Source: Lysobacter enzymogenes (lineage in GTDB: Bacteria; Pseudomonadota; Gammaproteobacteria; Xanthomonadales; Xanthomonadaceae). From it: 64,000 nt of DNA. Position numbers and translations under genes: made by a program. Position 1 is the first letter of the stretch. The number at the start of each line of letters is the position of its first letter. Where the stretch lies: the NCBI RefSeq assembly GCF_017355525.1, contig NZ_CP067395.1, forward strand, positions 4,619,001-4,683,000, in the 5' to 3' direction. A model generated the notes under the pieces. That model saw nothing but the letters and a program-made list of their open reading frames with translations. It made no database searches and had not been told where the DNA came from. Below are positions 61,614 to 64,000 of the stretch, piece by piece.

Positions 61614-62114
61614 TCAGCCGCCCGCGCGGGCCTGGTCGAGCAGGCGCAGCGCGCGCTGGATGTGTTTTTCGACCGTGGTCGTGGAGACGCCGAGCAAGTG
61701 CGCGATCTCGCGCTGGGTCAGGCCTTCGAAACGGTTCAGCACGAAGATCCGCTTGCACGGTTCCGGCAGCTCGCGCGCCGCGCGCGCGACCCGCTCCAGT
61801 TCGTCGCGCGCCAGCGCCACCCGCGCGCTGTCGGCCGGCTCGTCGTCCTCCAGCCACATCGTCGCGGCCTCGCGCAGCTTGCGCCGGCGCGCCTCGCTGC
61901 GGCCCTGGTCGACGGCGTGGTGATGGGCGAGGCGGTAGAGGTAATTGCGCGCGTCGGCGATCGGCGGCTCGCCGGCCACCGCGATCACCTTGAAGTACAT
62001 CGACTGCACGGCGTCCTCGGCGGTGGCGCGGTCGAGATAGCGGCCGAGGTAGCGCAACAACCGCTCGCGCTCGGTGACCAGCAGCGAGGTGAGGACGGCG
62101 GCGTTGGAAGGCAT
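61614..62114 (-). CDS. ECF sigma factor, FecI type
   Basis: A 166-residue sigma factor. Region 2: LLRYLGRYLDRATAEDAVQSMYFKVIAVAGEPPIADARNYLYRLAHHHAVDQGRSEARRRK. Region 4: LPEPCKRIFVLNRFEGLTQREIAHLLGVSTTTVEKHIQRAL. It is first in the haem locus, immediately downstream of a Fur box, so iron limitation should raise sigma levels and haem/hemophilin binding by the receptor should activate it. Confidence 0.92.
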   Translation of the reverse strand: MPSNAAVLTSLLVTERERLLRYLGRYLDRATAEDAVQSMYFKVIAVAGEPPIADARNYLYRLAHHHAVDQGRSEARRRKLREAATMWLEDDEPADSARVALARDELERVARAARELPEPCKRIFVLNRFEGLTQREIAHLLGVSTTTVEKHIQRALRLLDQARAGG

Positions 62115-62180
62115 CGTCTCGGCGCGCGGCCACGGGCGCGGCGCATGTGCGGGAAGGTCGGAGTCGCCGCGACTCTAGCT

Positions 62181-62203
62181 CAAATGATAACGATTGTCAT
62201 TTG
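62181..62203. promoter_or_regulatory. Fur box upstream of the sigma/haem locus
   Basis: CAAATGATAACGATTGTCATTTG has outer arms CAAATGA/TCATTTG that are exactly inverted and an inner TAAC...GTC, which matches the GATAATGATAATCATTATC-type Fur consensus well. It stands 67 nt upstream of the sigma-factor start codon, in a patch clearly less GC-rich than the surroundings. It predicts iron repression of the whole minus-strand locus. Confidence 0.85.
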
Positions 62204-62287
62204 TGAGTGGGCGCGCCGTCGCCGTCGACGCGGCACAGGCGACGCCCGGTCGCCTGTGCCGCGCTCTGCGAGCCGCGCTTCAAGGGC

Positions 62288-62515
62288 TCAGCCGGCCGGC
62301 GGACACTGCCGGCAGATGCGGACGCATTCGAAGTACTCGGTGTGGCATTGCGAGCCGCCGCCCTGCCGCAGGCATTCGTCGCGGCCTTCGAGGCAGAACG
62401 TCGTACACAGCGGATGCGACTGGCAGCCCTGCTGCGCCGACGCGGCCGGCGCGAGGGCGAGGCCGAAACCGAACGCGGCGGCGCAGACGGCGGTCAACAA
62501 CGTGCGAGCGAACAT
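62288..62515 (-). CDS. Small cysteine-rich secreted protein
   Basis: A 75-residue protein with signal peptide MFARTLLTAVCAAAFGFGLALAPAASA. The mature 48 residues hold eight cysteines (GC, LC, FC, EC, QC, EC, IC, QC) in repeated C-x3-C-like spacing, which would make four disulfides or a metal-binding knot. SD GAGAGGGA precedes the ATG. No family recognised; size and cysteine density are like small toxins, inhibitors or metal-binding peptides. Confidence 0.6.
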   Translation of the reverse strand: MFARTLLTAVCAAAFGFGLALAPAASAQQGCQSHPLCTTFCLEGRDECLRQGGGSQCHTEYFECVRICRQCPPAG

Positions 62516-62687
62516 GAGAAATCCCTCTCGATAAGCCCGTCATTGGGCATTCCATCCTTAGCACGCCGTCGCGCCCGCAGGCCTGTCGTCCGGGCGCCTG
62601 GGTCTCGAACGCACGTTGGAATCGATCACGATATGCAAAACCGCGAGGCATCCGGCGCCGCTGCGCGCGGTCGCGGGCCGCAAGCGC

Positions 62688-63014
62688 TCAGGCCGCGCAG
62701 CGCGGCACCGCGCTCCACGGCGTCGACAGTTCCGCTCGCACCGTCTCGCCGTGGCCGCTGAGCCAGCGCGCGACCCAGCCCGCCGCCGCCGCATCGGTAC
62801 GGAACGGCCGGCTGACATGATCCTTGATCCCGAGGTGGCGGCGGATCGTGGCGACCGCGCCGTGCCCGTCGCGCGCCGGCGCGACCGTGGCCAACCAGGC
62901 CTCATGATCGTCGTCGGGCACCGCGACCAGATGCGCGGGGAAGATCGAACCGGCGAAAGGCGCCTCCCAGTGGAACCCGGGCGGCAGTTCGTGCAAGGGC
63001 GATTGAGTGTCCAT
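62688..63014 (-). CDS. Hypothetical small cytoplasmic protein
   Basis: A 108-residue protein without signal or membrane segments. It reads LHELPPGFHWEAPFAGSIFPAHLVAVPDDDHEAWLATVAPARDGHGAVATIRRHLGIKDHVSRPFRTDAAAAGWVARWLSGHGETV. The layout (short strands then two helices, His/Trp-rich) is reminiscent of small single-domain proteins of unknown function in Xanthomonadaceae. Start at the first Met; the frame is bounded by stops. Function unknown. Confidence 0.55.
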   Translation of the reverse strand: MDTQSPLHELPPGFHWEAPFAGSIFPAHLVAVPDDDHEAWLATVAPARDGHGAVATIRRHLGIKDHVSRPFRTDAAAAGWVARWLSGHGETVRAELSTPWSAVPRCAA

Positions 63015-63121
63015 GGCGCGGACGCTAGAACGGCCGCGTCTCGCGAACTAAGACGCGGCGACGGGCCGTAACGCTCGGATGCGACCGCGAACGACGGCCG
63101 CGTTCGTCGAAACCGGCGGTG

Positions 63122-64000
63122 TCAGGCCGCCAGCGGCGCGAACACCAGCGCCTGATGCGCTGACGCTCCCGCGGTGACGCCGTCGGCCGCCGCCCAAGTG
63201 GCGTTGTGCATCGGCCGGGCGATGTCGCCGGCGGCGTACACGCCGGGCACCGTGGTCTGGCGGCTGTCGTCGGTGCGGATCACCGGGCCGATCGGGCCTT
63301 CGTCGATCGCGCAGCCGAGCTGTTCGGCGATATCGCTGTTGAATCGCAAGCGGCTGGCGACGAACAACGCATCAATGCCGACTTCGCGATCGTCGTTCAA
63401 ACGCAACGCGGACAGCGATTGCTCGGCGCCGAGCAGCGCCGCGATCGGCGCCGGCTCGACCGCCACGCCGCGCCGCGCCAGTTGCGCGGCGGTGTCTTCG
63501 TCGGGCGCGGGTTCGCCGTTGAGGTACAGCGTGGTCGGCCCCCAATCGGCGACCAACAGCGCCTGATGCGCGGAAAAACTCGCCGAATGCAGTACGCCCA
63601 GGCGTTGGCCGGCGAACTCGTAGCCATGGCAATACGGACAATGCAGCACGCTCTTGCCCCAACGCTCGGCCAGTCCCGGCAGCGGCGGCAGCGTGTCGTT
63701 GACGCCGAACGCCAACACCAGCTTGCGCGCGGCGAACACCGCGCCGTCGCCGGCGACGATCTCGAAGCCGCCGTCGATCGCGCGCGCGCGGGCCGCTTCG
63801 CCCGCGATCAATCGCGCCGACGGATAGCGCCGCAATTGCGCCTGCGCGGTCGCGACCAAGGTGCGCGGGTCGCTGCCGTCGCGGCTGAAAAACCCATGTG
63901 CGGCGTCGGCGAAACGGTTGCGCGGACGGCCGGCGTCGAGGATGCGCACCGAGCGGCGCGCGCGCGCCAGTTGCAGCGCCGCCGACAGGCCGGCGAAGCT
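63122..64000 (-). CDS. NAD(P)/FAD-dependent thioredoxin-reductase-like oxidoreductase (5' end outside window)
   Basis: The C-terminal 292 residues of a flavoprotein; the reading frame continues past 64000, where the FAD-binding GxGxxG start must lie (visible remainder SFAGLSAALQLARARRSVRILDAGRPRNRF). It has the redox motif CPYCHGYEFAGQ with paired cysteines, an NAD(P)-side segment, and the terminal FAD motif GVYAAGDIARPMHNATWAAADGVTAGASAHQAL. This is the HcyO/TrxB-like small disulfide-oxidoreductase class often linked to dithiol metabolites. Substrate not determinable. Confidence 0.88.
   Translation of the reverse strand, partial: SFAGLSAALQLARARRSVRILDAGRPRNRFADAAHGFFSRDGSDPRTLVATAQAQLRRYPSARLIAGEAARARAIDGGFEIVAGDGAVFAARKLVLAFGVNDTLPPLPGLAERWGKSVLHCPYCHGYEFAGQRLGVLHSASFSAHQALLVADWGPTTLYLNGEPAPDEDTAAQLARRGVAVEPAPIAALLGAEQSLSALRLNDDREVGIDALFVASRLRFNSDIAEQLGCAIDEGPIGPVIRTDDSRQTTVPGVYAAGDIARPMHNATWAAADGVTAGASAHQALVFAPLAA

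Overview
The window is GC-rich (about 70% by eye), densely coded and free of tRNA, rRNA, CRISPR or insertion sequences. The gene families, and the hairpin repeats built on TGTAGGAGCGGCGC...GCGCCGCTCCTACA, point to a Lysobacter-like member of the Xanthomonadaceae. This assignment is inference from style and gene content, not a database result.

Layout. 1-10.4 kb: end of a fatty acyl-CoA ligase gene, a GNAT acetyltransferase, a secreted DUF5694-like protein, a class III aminotransferase, an unusual fusion of a haem-oxygenase-like di-iron domain with a VOC domain, two alpha/beta hydrolases, and a pirin divergent from a LysR regulator across a repeat-rich operator. 10.4-12.2 kb: a LuxR-type regulator lacking its phospho-acceptor Asp, and small proteins. 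12.3-19 kb: a textbook cobalamin riboswitch leading into a tightly overlapping valine-catabolism operon (mmsA, acyl-CoA dehydrogenase, enoyl-CoA hydratase, hydroxyisobutyryl-CoA hydrolase, mmsB) that ends in queH. 19-27.7 kb: small and secreted unknowns, then a polyprenol/lipid glycosylation-type membrane cluster (GT2, GT4, a flippase-like protein and a GT-C-like protein). 27.9-36 kb: a two-component system divergent from a heavy-metal RND efflux operon with an extra lipoprotein. 36-40.2 kb: an MFS transporter, a TerC/CBS protein and a TetR regulator. 40.4-46 kb: an ECF sigma, FecR and TonB-receptor cell-surface signalling set. 46-50 kb: secreted unknowns, including a paralogue of the 9.9 kb protein and a tandem pair of membrane-anchored paralogues.

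50.2-52.8 kb is the most novel module: two roadblock-like proteins, a 332-residue unknown protein and a COG2229-type small GTPase in one compact operon. It resembles actinobacterial conservons but has no histidine kinase.

53-62.2 kb, all on the minus strand, is an iron/haem acquisition locus: Fur box, ECF sigma, FecR, TonB-dependent receptor, hemophilin-like secreted protein, Slam-type outer-membrane exporter and a dedicated TonB, followed by a zinc-peptidase-like protein. Two copies of one 32-nt promoter-like element lie before fecR and before the receptor gene. The window closes with a cysteine-rich secreted peptide, a small unknown and a truncated flavoprotein. Coordinates were chosen from ribosome-binding sites and overlaps; functions rest on motif recognition without searches.
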